Positions 26,000-35,670 are shown, numbered from the stretch's first letter. The stretch: DNA of 53,088 nucleotides from CALFBG01 sp045110315 (GCA_045110315.1 JBGCFY010000021.1:1-53088), one strand, 5' to 3'. Notes: a model not told the origin generated them from the letters alone. Translations and numbers: made by a program.

Positions 26000-28375
26000 C
26001 TACTTCAAGGTTTGCTGGAAAAGCTTGAAAATTCGCTTGTATTCATCTGTCCAACTTGTCGATTCTACAAAGCCGTGTCGCTCCATTGGAAAAACGGCAA
26101 ATTCCCAGTCATCTTTCCCCAATTCAATTAATCGTTGCGCCAAGCGTACGACGTCTTGAAATTGTACGTTGGTGTCAATCATGCCATGAAGAATCAATAA
26201 ATTATCTTGCAATCCCTCGGCGTGATAAATGGGGGAACTTTTGCGATAAGCAAGGCTATCCAACAGAGGAGTATTGAGAATATTAGAAGTATAAGGATGA
26301 TTGTAATGCGCCCAATCAGTCACGGAACGCAAAGCTGCTCCCGATTTAAAAACGCCGGGCTTCGTAAATTGTGCCATCAAGGTAATAAAGCCTCCGTAAG
26401 AACCGCCATAAATACCAATGCGTTCGGGATCAATGTCATATTCATCAACTAAGAACTGAGCGCCATCGATTTGGTCTTCGAGGTCTTTGCCGCCCATAAA
26501 TTGATAAATTGCGGTTCGCCAATCTCGACCATATCCCGCACTTGCTCGGTAGTCAATATCCAAAACGGTGTAGCCATTATCGGCTAGCATATTGTGAAAC
26601 ATAAATTCGCGGTAGTAGCCGCTCCACCACTGATGTACGTTTTGTAAATAACCTGCACCGTGTACAAAAATGATCGCTGGTCCTTTCTTTGTAGGGTTTT
26701 TTGGTCGATAAATACGGGCCGGAACTTTCGTTTTATCTTTTGCGGTGAAGTGAACAATCTCAGGGTCTCGCCACGAATAAGCTTGGAAGGCTTTGGTGGT
26801 AGAATTGGTTACACGCTTAGCAACAGCATTCGCTTGGTTGGGCATGAGGTAAAGTTCCCAAGGTTGATTGCTGTAGGAATAACGAATAGCCAACTGCTTT
26901 TCGTCGGGCGAAAGCGTAACTTGATGATTGCCGGGAAGACTCGTAATCTGAGTCATTTTTTTATCTGCAAGTGTTAATTTATAGAAATGCTGTTGATGTG
27001 GCGTTGCTTGGTTCGAACGCAAATAAAAGGCCGTTTTATCTTGAGAAAGTTGTGCGTCTAAAATTTCGAATTTGCCTTTGGTTAATGCTTTTTTCTTGCC
27101 TTGTGTAATATTTTGAGTATAAAGATGAGAGTAACCAGTGGTTTCCGATTGATACCAAACCGTCTGATTATCGGCGAGCCAACCCATGTTACCTTGCACA
27201 AAATTCCAGCTTGAAATCCCCGGTCCTCCAATCCACGCATCGTCGTGCTGGCGATCTAAATTTTGGAGTTTTCCCGTTGCAAGGTCGAGCAACATGATCC
27301 AACGATCTTTATTATCCATCGTACGAATATCAACTAAGGCTTTTCCATCTTCCGAAAAAACGGGACCGTGAATAATTGTTTGTCGAGGTTTTTTGAATTT
27401 CGTTTCGTAAGGTTTTTTACCGTTATAATATGCTTTTAAAAATTTAGGTTTTTCGTAGATACCTTTTATCTGACTGGGATCGACGAGGTAGGAAGTATCT
27501 TTTTTTAGATCGTAAATTCCCATTTCGTAGGTATCTTGCGGACTACCAACTTTTTCGCGCGCGCGTAATTTTTCGGTGTAACCAGATTCGGTGACGTAAT
27601 TCGGGACGTCGGTGTTTTTAGCTTTGGCATTTTTAGTTAAGCGATAGGTAATGTAGTTGAGGTCTGGACTGATGCGAAGATTACCGATTCTTTTACTGCC
27701 GTAATAAATAGTTTTTGGTCGGTCTGCTTGTCGCAAATCGGATTTTCTTTCGCGTGCTTCTCGCTTTGCTTTTCGTTCTTGCAAAATGTCAAAATTGCTG
27801 AGTTGATCATCTTCTAGCCATTGCTCGTACGCTTCGTTTTTATCTTCTTTCTTTTTCTTACCAGCATTGAAATCACTTAATTGCGTCGTTGTACCTTGCT
27901 TAATGTTCCAAGCATAAAAATTGTTATTTTTTAGATAGACAATCAAGTTTTCGTCGCCAGAAAAAATAGGGCTACTTTCTCTAGCACTCGTATTTGTAAT
28001 TTGTGTGGTTTTTGATTTTACCAAATCCAAGAGAAACAAATCACCATTTTTACTGTATACTTTATGACTTCGTTTTTTGTTGTAAGTGCCACGACTACTC
28101 GGTAAGGCGATCTCTTCCTGCAAACTTACTTTTGTAGGTTTAGCAGCATTACTACTTACTTGATACAAACTACTCAATGTATCCATCGTTGGGTTCCAGT
28201 TGAAATAAACCGATTGGCTATCTTCTGACCAAAAAATGCGTTCGGGCGAATAGCCAATAAATTTTTCTCCTTGCATAATGGTTTCCAACTGCAAAGTAGA
28301 TTGGTTCGGTACTTGTTGTGCCTGCAAGGAGCAAGCAAAGAAGCAGCAAAAGCTGATACATAAAATTTTATACAT
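26000..28375 (-). CDS. S9 family prolyl oligopeptidase/DPP-type peptidase
   Basis: 791 aa from the ATG at 28375, which opens a signal peptide ending L-Q-A-Q. An earlier ATG (28429) would bury it behind 18 residues. An N-terminal beta-propeller (about 20-520) is followed by the alpha/beta hydrolase with P-A-I-I-F-V-H-G-A-G-Y. The triad is visible: Ser in G-G-S-Y-G-G, Asp in H-G-M-I-D-T-N-V, His in M-E-R-H-G-F. These are the marks of the S9B/S9C enzymes (dipeptidyl or acylaminoacyl peptidases), probably periplasmic. An internal charged stretch (K-K-K-E-D-K) lies in the propeller. Third gene of a unit with the GT39-like protein (49 bp upstream of its alternative start) and the M19 dipeptidase. 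Exact cleavage preference not readable. Confidence 0.9.
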   Translation of the reverse strand: MYKILCISFCCFFACSLQAQQVPNQSTLQLETIMQGEKFIGYSPERIFWSEDSQSVYFNWNPTMDTLSSLYQVSSNAAKPTKVSLQEEIALPSSRGTYNKKRSHKVYSKNGDLFLLDLVKSKTTQITNTSARESSPIFSGDENLIVYLKNNNFYAWNIKQGTTTQLSDFNAGKKKKEDKNEAYEQWLEDDQLSNFDILQERKAKREARERKSDLRQADRPKTIYYGSKRIGNLRISPDLNYITYRLTKNAKAKNTDVPNYVTESGYTEKLRAREKVGSPQDTYEMGIYDLKKDTSYLVDPSQIKGIYEKPKFLKAYYNGKKPYETKFKKPRQTIIHGPVFSEDGKALVDIRTMDNKDRWIMLLDLATGKLQNLDRQHDDAWIGGPGISSWNFVQGNMGWLADNQTVWYQSETTGYSHLYTQNITQGKKKALTKGKFEILDAQLSQDKTAFYLRSNQATPHQQHFYKLTLADKKMTQITSLPGNHQVTLSPDEKQLAIRYSYSNQPWELYLMPNQANAVAKRVTNSTTKAFQAYSWRDPEIVHFTAKDKTKVPARIYRPKNPTKKGPAIIFVHGAGYLQNVHQWWSGYYREFMFHNMLADNGYTVLDIDYRASAGYGRDWRTAIYQFMGGKDLEDQIDGAQFLVDEYDIDPERIGIYGGSYGGFITLMAQFTKPGVFKSGAALRSVTDWAHYNHPYTSNILNTPLLDSLAYRKSSPIYHAEGLQDNLLILHGMIDTNVQFQDVVRLAQRLIELGKDDWEFAVFPMERHGFVESTSWTDEYKRIFKLFQQTLK

Positions 28376-28477
28376 AGAATGGTAAGGTTTGCTGAGTAAT
28401 CCAAGTAGCATCTGTAGGAACTTAATCACTCAGGTCAATAATAGCTTGGAATAATTCGTATTTTCAGTATCGGTGAA

Positions 28478-30370
28478 TTATTTCAATTCAAGTAAAGATA
28501 TCTTAAAGTCATCAATATAAACAGCTTTGTTGCCTAAATTCATGACAAAGATTTTGACACGATCGGTCGGTGCTAATTTATTTAGTTCAATTTTTTTATC
28601 GAAGGTAATTTCAAACCAAGCTTTCGGAAGACCGTAAAGGTAATTTGGATTTTTAATTTCTTCCGGTCCAGACAAATTTTGTACTGGTACGTAGTTTTCG
28701 TAAATGATCGTTCCATCAGCTTTTGCAAACGAAATTACGACTTTCGCAAAGCGATAATAATCCCATTCATACTCGTCAAAGTTGGACTTTAATTGAATGC
28801 GGAACGCAGCTTTTTCTGGAATGGTTAAATCTTTAATACTGCCTTCAAAAAATTGCAAGTAAGGATGCGTTTGTTCTACTTGTATAGACTGTTGACCAGA
28901 AGCTGCCGTTTGTGTGGTGTAATTCCAAACTTGTTGCTGCGTGCTATCTATTTCAAAATTACTGAAAAGAACTTCTTTCTCCGAAATGATTTCCTGCTCG
29001 TCAAAAACTTCTACATTTTCGAAGCGCCGAACCATGTCGCGGGTTTGCTCCGTTTGTCCAAAAATTAATTTATAAACATAAGGAGACATGCCTTCCGTCG
29101 AGAAAAAGTATTGATTGTATTGCCAGTTTTGAAATTGATTCAGTAAGGTACACGCAACGATGGCGAGCCCGAGTATTATTTTGGCAAAGCGGTTTCGCCA
29201 AATTGGTAAACTCAAAAAAGCGGCAATGGCAAAACAAAATAAAGCGTAACTTTGCACCAATACCCGACAGCCAAAACTTCCTCCGTACCACCAAACTTCA
29301 AAGCTAAAGACAAAGTAGATATGCAAAATGGTGTAAGCAATACAGGCGAGCGCAATCTTACGGTGTTGTTTCCACAAGGGCCACAGCCCGAGCAAACTCA
29401 GCACCATTAAAGGTGTATAAACCAACCAACCTTTCCGAATACTAAATAGTCCTTCTTCTAAGTAAGGATCGTGAAAGCGGAAACCAACTTCTCGGTACGA
29501 GTAATAAAAAAACTGTCCCGTCGTCCATTTCCAATATAAAAACTGAGGTAAACCAATTAAAAAACAAATACCAACCAAAGCGAGTAATTGCCATTTTTGT
29601 TTAAGCACAAGTTGTACTTTTTGCTTTAAGCTTTCCAGCGAGTGCACTTGCCAAAGTAAAGGTACTAAGGCGGCAAGAATCTCGGAAGGACGCATCAAAA
29701 CGGCTAAGCCCAAGCTGATGGCGATTCCAAAAACATATTTCCAACGATATTGCTCGTGCCATTTATGCGTGCTGTAAATCAAAATTGCATTCAACATAAA
29801 GAGTGGTAAATGCGTCATCAATACCTCGTGGTTGGAATAATGATAAAAATTAGTTCCAACTACCAAAATGCTTAAACTCAGTGCCACAATTTGATCTGAA
29901 AAATAAGGTCGTAATACTTTCCGCAAATACCAAAGCCCAAGGAAAGCATAACAAACGCCACCGAAGTACGCAGCAAAAACATAAGGACTAGAGAAACCAT
30001 CCATCGGAAAACCACCAAGGAAAGCAAGTAGGTGACCCAAAAAGAAAAATGGAATTAGCAAAATCGCCAAGCCCATCGTATAGGTCATCGTATAATTATC
30101 ACAACCGACGGCTTTGTGTGCTTGGTAGAAATAACTGCTTGGCTCGTACGTTTCCATAATCCCCGGAATATAAGCCAAGTCAAAAAAATCTTGATAGATA
30201 AACGCAGAAGGTAGATAAAGATAGTAACCCAAAACATCCCAACTCAATTGGCTGTTCCAGCCGGCGACCAACCAACGAGGATCAACGATGTTGTTGATGA
30301 CCACGAGTAGGAGGTATACAAAAAGCGGAATTAGACTGAGGTCAATCTTTGGTTTAGTAAGTTGATTCAT
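28478..30370 (-). CDS. polytopic GT39/ArnT-like glycosyltransferase family membrane protein
   Basis: 630 aa. About 11 hydrophobic segments between residues 12 and 420, then a soluble domain of about 200 aa. The first loop has W-D-V-L-G-Y-Y-L-Y-L-P-S, in the position where lipid-linked-sugar transferases (GT-C fold, GT39/ArnT/PMT) keep acidic catalytic residues, and a loop with S-N-H-E-V-L-M-T-H. The C-terminal part looks beta-rich with Y-E-W-D-Y-Y-R-F, perhaps a carbohydrate-binding sandwich. It may transfer a sugar from a polyprenyl carrier to a surface molecule (inference). Its ATG begins 3 bp after the dipeptidase stop, so co-transcription with that gene is almost certain. Family assignment moderate, since the GT-C fold is weakly conserved. 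Confidence 0.65.
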   Translation of the reverse strand: MNQLTKPKIDLSLIPLFVYLLLVVINNIVDPRWLVAGWNSQLSWDVLGYYLYLPSAFIYQDFFDLAYIPGIMETYEPSSYFYQAHKAVGCDNYTMTYTMGLAILLIPFFFLGHLLAFLGGFPMDGFSSPYVFAAYFGGVCYAFLGLWYLRKVLRPYFSDQIVALSLSILVVGTNFYHYSNHEVLMTHLPLFMLNAILIYSTHKWHEQYRWKYVFGIAISLGLAVLMRPSEILAALVPLLWQVHSLESLKQKVQLVLKQKWQLLALVGICFLIGLPQFLYWKWTTGQFFYYSYREVGFRFHDPYLEEGLFSIRKGWLVYTPLMVLSLLGLWPLWKQHRKIALACIAYTILHIYFVFSFEVWWYGGSFGCRVLVQSYALFCFAIAAFLSLPIWRNRFAKIILGLAIVACTLLNQFQNWQYNQYFFSTEGMSPYVYKLIFGQTEQTRDMVRRFENVEVFDEQEIISEKEVLFSNFEIDSTQQQVWNYTTQTAASGQQSIQVEQTHPYLQFFEGSIKDLTIPEKAAFRIQLKSNFDEYEWDYYRFAKVVISFAKADGTIIYENYVPVQNLSGPEEIKNPNYLYGLPKAWFEITFDKKIELNKLAPTDRVKIFVMNLGNKAVYIDDFKISLLELK

Positions 30371-30373
30371 GTA

Positions 30374-31621
30374 TTACATTTGTCCAGCAACGCGCTGTAC
30401 CTGATTCCAAACTCTAAAAGTATTTTTATAACAAATTTTCGCGATGTCGTCTTCCGAATATCCTCTTTTCAAAAGTACGTAAATCAGATTAGGGAATTTT
30501 GAAACATCTTTTAATCCAGTTGGCAAAGAATCCCCAACACCGTCAAAGTCCGAACCAAAACCAACGTGATCCACACCCACTAAAGAAACTACATGATCAA
30601 TGTGATTCGCAACCGTTTCTACGTCAGCGTAGAGGCTAGGGTTTTCTTTGCGAAATTTTTCAATGATCGCTTTACCAGCGTCAGAATTTGCCTCAACTCC
30701 TTTATCGGTGAGTAAGGTTCGTAATTTCTGTCGGTTTTTATTATTATTTTCTCGAACGTTGAGGTCAATAAAAGTAGAGCCAAAGTTAATGTGGATGACA
30801 CCATCATTTTTTGCCAACTTGCGAATCATATCGTCATTCATATTTCTTTCAAAATCTGGAAGAAATTTTCGGCAAGAAGAATGGGAGGCAATGACCGGCG
30901 CCTTGGTCAATTCCATCACCTGATAAAAAGTACTATCCGAAACGTGAGAAATATCAATCATGATCCCAACGCGATTCATTTCTGCCACGACTTTCCGACC
31001 AAAGGCACTCAAGCCGTTATAAGTATGGCTATCGTCGTAAGAAGAATCACAAATTTGATTGTCTTTGGAATGGGTAAGCGTAATGTAGCGAATACCTCGC
31101 TGAAAAAAATACTGGACATTTGCCAAATCATCTTCAATGGGCGCCCCGTTTTCCATGCCCATTGGTAAAGAGAGGATTCCTTTTTTGAAATTAGTAGCAA
31201 TTTGCTGTGGTGTATTCCCCGCTGCAAATTTATCGGGATGTTCTTTGATAATGGCTTGCACTAAGTTGATCAAAGAATCGGCGTAAAGCTTAGCGCCACC
31301 TGTTTTTTGGTAAGAAGCAGGAATATAAATAGACATAAAAGGTGCATCCAAGCCACCTTCTTTAGCTCTTTTGTAATCAAAATCTCCTTCGCCACTGTCG
31401 ATGGGAATTCCCAATAATTCTTTACTGAGTCTAAAGTTTTTTACGGCCAAACGGTAGGGCAAATCTACGTGACCGTCAGTGATAATGTACTTCTTTGAGA
31501 GTAACTCCGCGTGTGTTCGTAATTCGGCATCACTCGCTTTTTGATTCGTGGAAATCTTGCTTGTTTTACAAGCACAGAACAGTAAGGGGAAGAGCAACAC
31601 AAAAGGAATGAGGGCTTTCAT
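30374..31621 (-). CDS. M19 membrane (renal-type) dipeptidase, lipoprotein
   Basis: 415 aa. N-terminal hydrophobic segment ending F-C-A-C with Cys18 as the likely lipid-attachment site, so probably anchored in the outer or inner membrane facing the periplasm. The M19 metal site is visible: D-G-H-V-D-L-P near residue 49, E in M-E-N-G-A-P, D-I-S-H-V-S-D, S-H-S-S-C-R and D-H-V-G-F-G-S-D-F-D-G. These enzymes cleave dipeptides, including ones with D-residues. First gene of a three-gene unit with the GT39-like protein and the S9 peptidase. A 583-bp intergenic region with large hairpins lies upstream. Confidence 0.92.
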   Translation of the reverse strand: MKALIPFVLLFPLLFCACKTSKISTNQKASDAELRTHAELLSKKYIITDGHVDLPYRLAVKNFRLSKELLGIPIDSGEGDFDYKRAKEGGLDAPFMSIYIPASYQKTGGAKLYADSLINLVQAIIKEHPDKFAAGNTPQQIATNFKKGILSLPMGMENGAPIEDDLANVQYFFQRGIRYITLTHSKDNQICDSSYDDSHTYNGLSAFGRKVVAEMNRVGIMIDISHVSDSTFYQVMELTKAPVIASHSSCRKFLPDFERNMNDDMIRKLAKNDGVIHINFGSTFIDLNVRENNNKNRQKLRTLLTDKGVEANSDAGKAIIEKFRKENPSLYADVETVANHIDHVVSLVGVDHVGFGSDFDGVGDSLPTGLKDVSKFPNLIYVLLKRGYSEDDIAKICYKNTFRVWNQVQRVAGQM

Positions 31622-31742
31622 TTATGATGGATTTTAGTATCTTGGCAAATTATTTCAACAAGTGTCTCAAAGAACGTGGTTTTTTTTACTAAAATTAAAA
31701 AAGTATCCGTTTTATTAGCCTTTATTTTAAAATAGTTTTAGA

Positions 31743-31812
31743 CGAAGTTGTTTTAAAATAGATCGTAATACCGGTAGGTAAAGGCTTCTAATATCATTTT
31801 AAAACAGCTTCG
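31743..31812. repeat. 17-bp inverted repeat, one G-T, 36-nt loop
   Basis: CGAAGTTGTTTTAAAAT (31743-31759) pairs with ATTTTAAAACAGCTTCG (31796-31812), with one mismatch that becomes G-U in RNA. It lies nearer the minus-strand dipeptidase gene and could be a hairpin in its leader or a regulator site. Confidence 0.65.
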
Positions 31813-31926
31813 ATTTAAAATGCAGGATAAACCAATTGATTAGTCGAAAAGCTAGGTCATTTCCTACGGTGATCAATGATTTCTATACGCTCGTCAAAGA
31901 TTTTAGTACTTTCTTATCTTTTTATC

Positions 31927-31934
31927 TACATTTG
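31927..31934 (+). promoter_or_regulatory. TAnnTTTG -7 element for the serine hydrolase
   Basis: TACATTTG matches the Bacteroidota -7 box. No TTG at -33 was found. If used, the leader to the ATG at 32205 would be about 265 nt and would contain the hairpins at 32052-32139. Confidence 0.35.
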
Positions 31935-32051
31935 TTTGGTTTGAAAAATTAAGAAGTGTAAGGGAAGAATGGGATTTGTTTAAGCTTATAAAAATATCAA
32001 TAGGTTAAACACATCAAATTATTTTAAAAAAATGAATGTTGAGTAATGGAG

Positions 32052-32139
32052 TCTTGAATATTGATTTGTTGTCCATTTTTGGTAACGTTTGATCATTTTT
32101 CAATCAATATTCAAGATTAGATATTCAAAAATCAATATT
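32052..32139 (+). repeat. 15-bp perfect inverted repeat with competing third arm
   Basis: TCTTGAATATTGATT (32052-32066) is exactly complementary to AATCAATATTCAAGA (32102-32116). AATCAATATT recurs at 32130-32139, so the left arm could pair with either copy. Mutually exclusive pairing of this kind is known from attenuators, but none is proven here. Confidence 0.55.
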
Positions 32140-32140
32140 T

Positions 32141-32162
32141 CTCTTCTCTTCTCTTCTCTTCT
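32141..32162 (+). repeat. pentanucleotide microsatellite (CTCTT)4.4
   Basis: Four full CTCTT units plus CT, 43 bp before the ATG of the serine hydrolase gene. Short tandem repeats of this kind can change length by slippage. Whether this one does is not known. Confidence 0.8.
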
Positions 32163-32204
32163 ACGGGATTAATTATTTGGTAACGTTTAACCTAAAATAT
32201 CAAA

Positions 32205-33335
32205 ATGAAAAAATCATATCAATATGTTTTGCTAATCTTTGCTTTACTATACTTATCTTCTTCCGTTGCACAAGGAAGTGATCAAGCTGTGGCTCAACAA
32301 GAAGCGTTGGAAAAAGCAGTAGCGAAAACGCTGATCACTTATCAAATGCCAGGCTTATCCGTTGTCGTCGTTGACAAAGCGAAAATACTAGGGCTTGCCG
32401 CAAAAGGAAAACGCAAGCAAACTGCGGAAGGAAAACTAACAGTGACTGATCGAATGCACCTTGGTTCCAATACCAAAGCAATGACGGGATTTTTGGCAGC
32501 GCAACTGGTGGCTGAGGGTAAAATTAAATGGGAGACTAAAGTATTAGATCTTTTTCCAAATTGGAAAACAAATACCAAACCCGCATATCAAAATATTACG
32601 CTACAAGAATTGTTATCGCACCGTGCCCAGATTCAACCCTTTACTGCGGGCATCGATTTTATGATTATTCCTCCCGCAGAAGGAACTATAGTAGAAAGAA
32701 GGAAAAAATTTGCAGCATGGGTACTAACGTTAGAACCAGTAAAAATTGATCCAACAACCGGTTATACATATTCGAATGCAGGCTACGCCATTGCAAGTAC
32801 GATGCTCGAAGCGGTGACGGGAGAAGCTTGGGAAGATTTATTAAAAACGTATCTTTTTGCGCCCCTGAAAATTGAGGCAGGTTACGATTGGCCCGCGATG
32901 AAAGATCAAGATCAACCTTGGGGGCATTTAGATGGCGCACCGCACGATCCAAATAGTGAGTACCATCTTGATGCCTTGGTTGCAGCGGCAGGTGCGGTTA
33001 ATATGAGTACGCAAGATTATGCAAAGTTTTTACAGCTCCAACTCAAAGGTTTAGCGGGAGAAGATGATTTGTTACCTGCGAAAACTGTACAGTTTTTACA
33101 TACCGCAAATGCAGCTGCTGGAAGGTATGGAATCGGGTGGGGAAGGACTACGATTGATGCAATCCCAGTTCATTATCACGATGGTAGTGCGGGAACCTTT
33201 TATTGCCACAGTTTGATTTTTACAGAAGCAGGAATCGCTTTTGCGATCTTAACGAACGCGGCAGATCAAAAAACAGTTGAAGGCGTTTACGACCTGAGTA
33301 AACAATTACGAGGAATTTTTCTAACGACCAAATAG
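32205..33335 (+). CDS. serine beta-lactamase-family hydrolase (PBP4*/AmpC-like fold)
   Basis: 376 aa with a signal peptide (about 1-23). The three motifs of the family are present: S-N-T-K with Ser88 and Lys91, Y-S-N at 189-191, and H-D-G at 325-327 in place of K-T-G. The last is usual in esterase- or D-aminopeptidase-like members. The family ranges from beta-lactamases and D,D-carboxypeptidases to esterases, so the substrate is open and resistance should not be assumed. Length is normal for the single-domain type. Expressed alone; the leader has unusual repeats and a weak terminator follows. Confidence 0.85.
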   Translation: MKKSYQYVLLIFALLYLSSSVAQGSDQAVAQQEALEKAVAKTLITYQMPGLSVVVVDKAKILGLAAKGKRKQTAEGKLTVTDRMHLGSNTKAMTGFLAAQLVAEGKIKWETKVLDLFPNWKTNTKPAYQNITLQELLSHRAQIQPFTAGIDFMIIPPAEGTIVERRKKFAAWVLTLEPVKIDPTTGYTYSNAGYAIASTMLEAVTGEAWEDLLKTYLFAPLKIEAGYDWPAMKDQDQPWGHLDGAPHDPNSEYHLDALVAAAGAVNMSTQDYAKFLQLQLKGLAGEDDLLPAKTVQFLHTANAAAGRYGIGWGRTTIDAIPVHYHDGSAGTFYCHSLIFTEAGIAFAILTNAADQKTVEGVYDLSKQLRGIFLTTK

Positions 33336-34227
33336 GTTGAAATGATTTTATAGAAATCATCTTTTCGTAGGAAAACGAGGAAAGGAGTTGGGTTGAAAAG
33401 TGTTGAGCGTTCACTGTTTTAGTCGTTCTTATGGGATTTGTATTTCAAAAATATACTTTGTTTAAGCGTTTAACTTATCCAACTTTAAGCATATTGTTAA
33501 AAAAAATCGGAAATAAAATCTTATCCTCAAATAAGAGTAAAAAAACATAGCTTTGTCTTGACTTACAGGCTTTTAGCATCAGTCGTAAAGGTCGTTTCGT
33601 CACTAGGTATAAAATTTATTTTACATTTTATTTGTTTTTTTGTGAACAAAAAGAAACTTTCGATGTTAATCAACATGTAACAAGTGATAATCTACTGACT
33701 TACTTGTTTGTTGTACAATAAAAGCAATCTTTAATTATTTTAAATTGCTATTGTATAAAGGTCATCTAAAAGCTAAACTTAAGAGTAAATTTTTTAATCC
33801 CATAACAAAACGGCTGCTGCACTACTTTTGCTGCAAGAACTAGCCTACTCTGAACGTATCTAAAAAGCATAACTTCTATTACAAATTATTAATGTCTATT
33901 TAACAGTAACGAACTTAGGTCATAAGTAGTTATTTGAATTGGTACGCAGGAAACGAATTTCGTTGACTTTGCGGCTTCCTCTTTAACTAATTGCTTGGTG
34001 AAAGTACTTGGTCTTTGCGGTTTAGTTTTGAAGTGGGTTGCTCCGCTATCAACTTTAAAATTAATGCTTAAACAAAACGCTTCGCTAGACTTAATTCAAA
34101 TTAGACTTTAACTCAATAAAATTGGAATCAGACTAAAGGTTCCCTGGCGTAGCTTTGCCTATACAGAGGATAACTAGTCAATTATTCAAATAAAACTTAA
34201 TTTTTTAACCTTAATAAAATATCTATT
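33336..34227. other. long leader region, 892 bp, no gene seen
   Basis: Besides the weak terminator at 33342-33365 there is no coding frame. Around 33661-33760 several short complementary arms lie close together (ATGTT/AACAT, AACAAGT/ACTTGTT, TACAATA-GCAAT/ATTGC-TATTGTA), so the transcript upstream of the S74/T9SS gene is probably structured. TTTAACCTTAA (34204-34214) precedes the start codon and recurs before the paralogue. Confidence 0.5.
33342..33365 (+). terminator. weak terminator hairpin
   Basis: ATGATTT pairs with AAATCAT across TATAG, followed by CTTTT, 6 bp past the hydrolase stop. The stem is short and AT-only apart from one G-C, so the call is uncertain. Confidence 0.4.
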
Positions 34228-35640
34228 ATGAAAGCGTTTAAATTTTTACAATATTCTTTTTTAGTTGGATTACTTAGTATTCTTTGTGTAGCAACAACTT
34301 CTGCACAATGGCAAAAGGATCCAGGAGGTGGAGGTGTTGCTGATACAGATATCTCAACGAACATCTTTAGAAAAGCAAGTGTAGCCATTGCTGCTAACAA
34401 TCCTTTTCCTAATGATATTCCATTGTTTGTAGGTGGTCGTATCGCACAAGACTTTTCTGGAGTTTTTGGAGGTACAGGAGCAAATGATCGTTGGTTAGCT
34501 TTAGGAGGTAACTTTGGAACACCGAATCCAACACAGACTTACGGATTGATTCGCCAATGGAATGATGTATTCCACATTGCGGGAGTAAAGGATGGAACAC
34601 ATGCTGTTAACTCTTGGTCTAACACAGGACGAATGGATTTTGACTGGGTTGATGCTGCTAACATGAACCAAACAAGAATGTCTCTTACTTTCAAAGGAAA
34701 CTTAGGAATCGGAACAACTGCTCCTCCGGTAAGATTAACCGTAGTAGGAAATGAAAACAATGGTAACGACGGTACACTTTGGGTAGAAGATCCAACGGAC
34801 TACATGATTTTTGATGGTAACGAACAAGATGCGATGAAGAATCCTCTTTTCTTAAACTTAAATAGTGGTAATGATACTTATATCAATGCTAAGGCTGGAA
34901 ACGTTGGTGTAGGAACAACAAACACTTTAGGACTTAAGTTTTACGTAAGAGGTAAGACAGGATGTACACTTGGTTTCTGGTCTGTTTCGGATAGAAGATA
35001 TAAGAGAGACATTACACAAATCGACGGTGCAATGGATAAAATCAAAGCATTAGATGGTAAGACATACAAATTTAAAAGAGGAGAAATCAATGGTGTTAGT
35101 TTCGAAGAAGCAGGTGAAGATCAGCAGTTAGGTTTCATCGCACAGGATTTAGAAAAAGTATTTCCTGAGTTAGTACACGTTGACGATGCAGGATACTATG
35201 CTGTAAATTATACTGGCTTGATTCCCGTATTAGTAGAAGGAATGAAAGAGCAGGAAAATACGATTGCAACACAGCGAGAAGAAATGGAGGAAATGAAAAC
35301 TAGAATTGATCGTTTGGAAAACTTGATCAACAACATGGCTGATCAGCAAGGATTAAACAAAAAGCAAAATCCAACGACTCAAAGTACAGCTGTACTTAAG
35401 CAAAACGCTCCAAATCCATTCAACAACCTTACAACAATTCAGTACGAATTACCAAGTAACGTAAGCAACGCTTCTTTAGTTGTTTATGATTTAAACGGTA
35501 ATGCTATCCGAACTTATAATATCGCTGGAAAAGGAAATGTAGAATTTGATGCTAGTAGTTTAACGAACGGTACTTACATTTACAGCATCATTGCTGACGG
35601 TGCAAGCATCGCACGTCAAACAATGGTTGTTCAAAAGTAA
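34228..35640 (+). CDS. tail-fibre-like S74-chaperone protein, T9SS type A (copy 1)
   Basis: 470 aa. Signal peptide ending T-S-A-Q. The N-terminal domain (about 25-165) has G-G-R-I/F, F-G-G-x-G-x-N-D-R-W, G-G-N-F-G-T-P and W-N-x-x-F-x-I-S/A-G-V-K-D-G. An extra 55-60 aa segment follows that the paralogue lacks. Then the peptidase S74 intramolecular chaperone domain (S-D-R-R-Y-K-R-D-I, L-G-F-I-A-Q-D-L-E-K-V-F-P-E, N-Y-T-G-L-I-P-V-L-V-E-G-M-K), a coiled coil (about 350-385, R-I-D-R-L-E-N-L-I-N-N), and a type A sorting domain (N-A-P-N-P-F-N). Likely a trimeric surface fibre. Codons such as AAC, GGA and AGA dominate, unlike neighbours, which suggests high expression. Strong terminator follows. Confidence 0.88.
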   Translation: MKAFKFLQYSFLVGLLSILCVATTSAQWQKDPGGGGVADTDISTNIFRKASVAIAANNPFPNDIPLFVGGRIAQDFSGVFGGTGANDRWLALGGNFGTPNPTQTYGLIRQWNDVFHIAGVKDGTHAVNSWSNTGRMDFDWVDAANMNQTRMSLTFKGNLGIGTTAPPVRLTVVGNENNGNDGTLWVEDPTDYMIFDGNEQDAMKNPLFLNLNSGNDTYINAKAGNVGVGTTNTLGLKFYVRGKTGCTLGFWSVSDRRYKRDITQIDGAMDKIKALDGKTYKFKRGEINGVSFEEAGEDQQLGFIAQDLEKVFPELVHVDDAGYYAVNYTGLIPVLVEGMKEQENTIATQREEMEEMKTRIDRLENLINNMADQQGLNKKQNPTTQSTAVLKQNAPNPFNNLTTIQYELPSNVSNASLVVYDLNGNAIRTYNIAGKGNVEFDASSLTNGTYIYSIIADGASIARQTMVVQK

Positions 35641-35670
35641 ACAGCATTGATTAAGTATTAATTCGTAAAG

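Larger units (their letters stand above)
31622..32204. other. divergent intergenic region with hairpins and repeats, 583 bp
   Basis: Contains no credible open frame. From left to right it holds a 17-bp near-perfect inverted repeat (31743-31812), a -7 element TACATTTG (31927-31934), a 15-bp perfect inverted repeat with a competing third arm (32052-32139), a 13-bp direct repeat TTTGGTAACGTTT (32078-32090 and 32176-32188) and a pentanucleotide microsatellite (32141-32162). It must carry the promoters of both flanking genes. Confidence 0.7.

Noticed and set aside
32205..33335. Antibiotic-resistance beta-lactamase
   Set aside because: The third motif is H-D-G rather than K-T-G, and the family includes many esterases and peptidases; resistance cannot be claimed.
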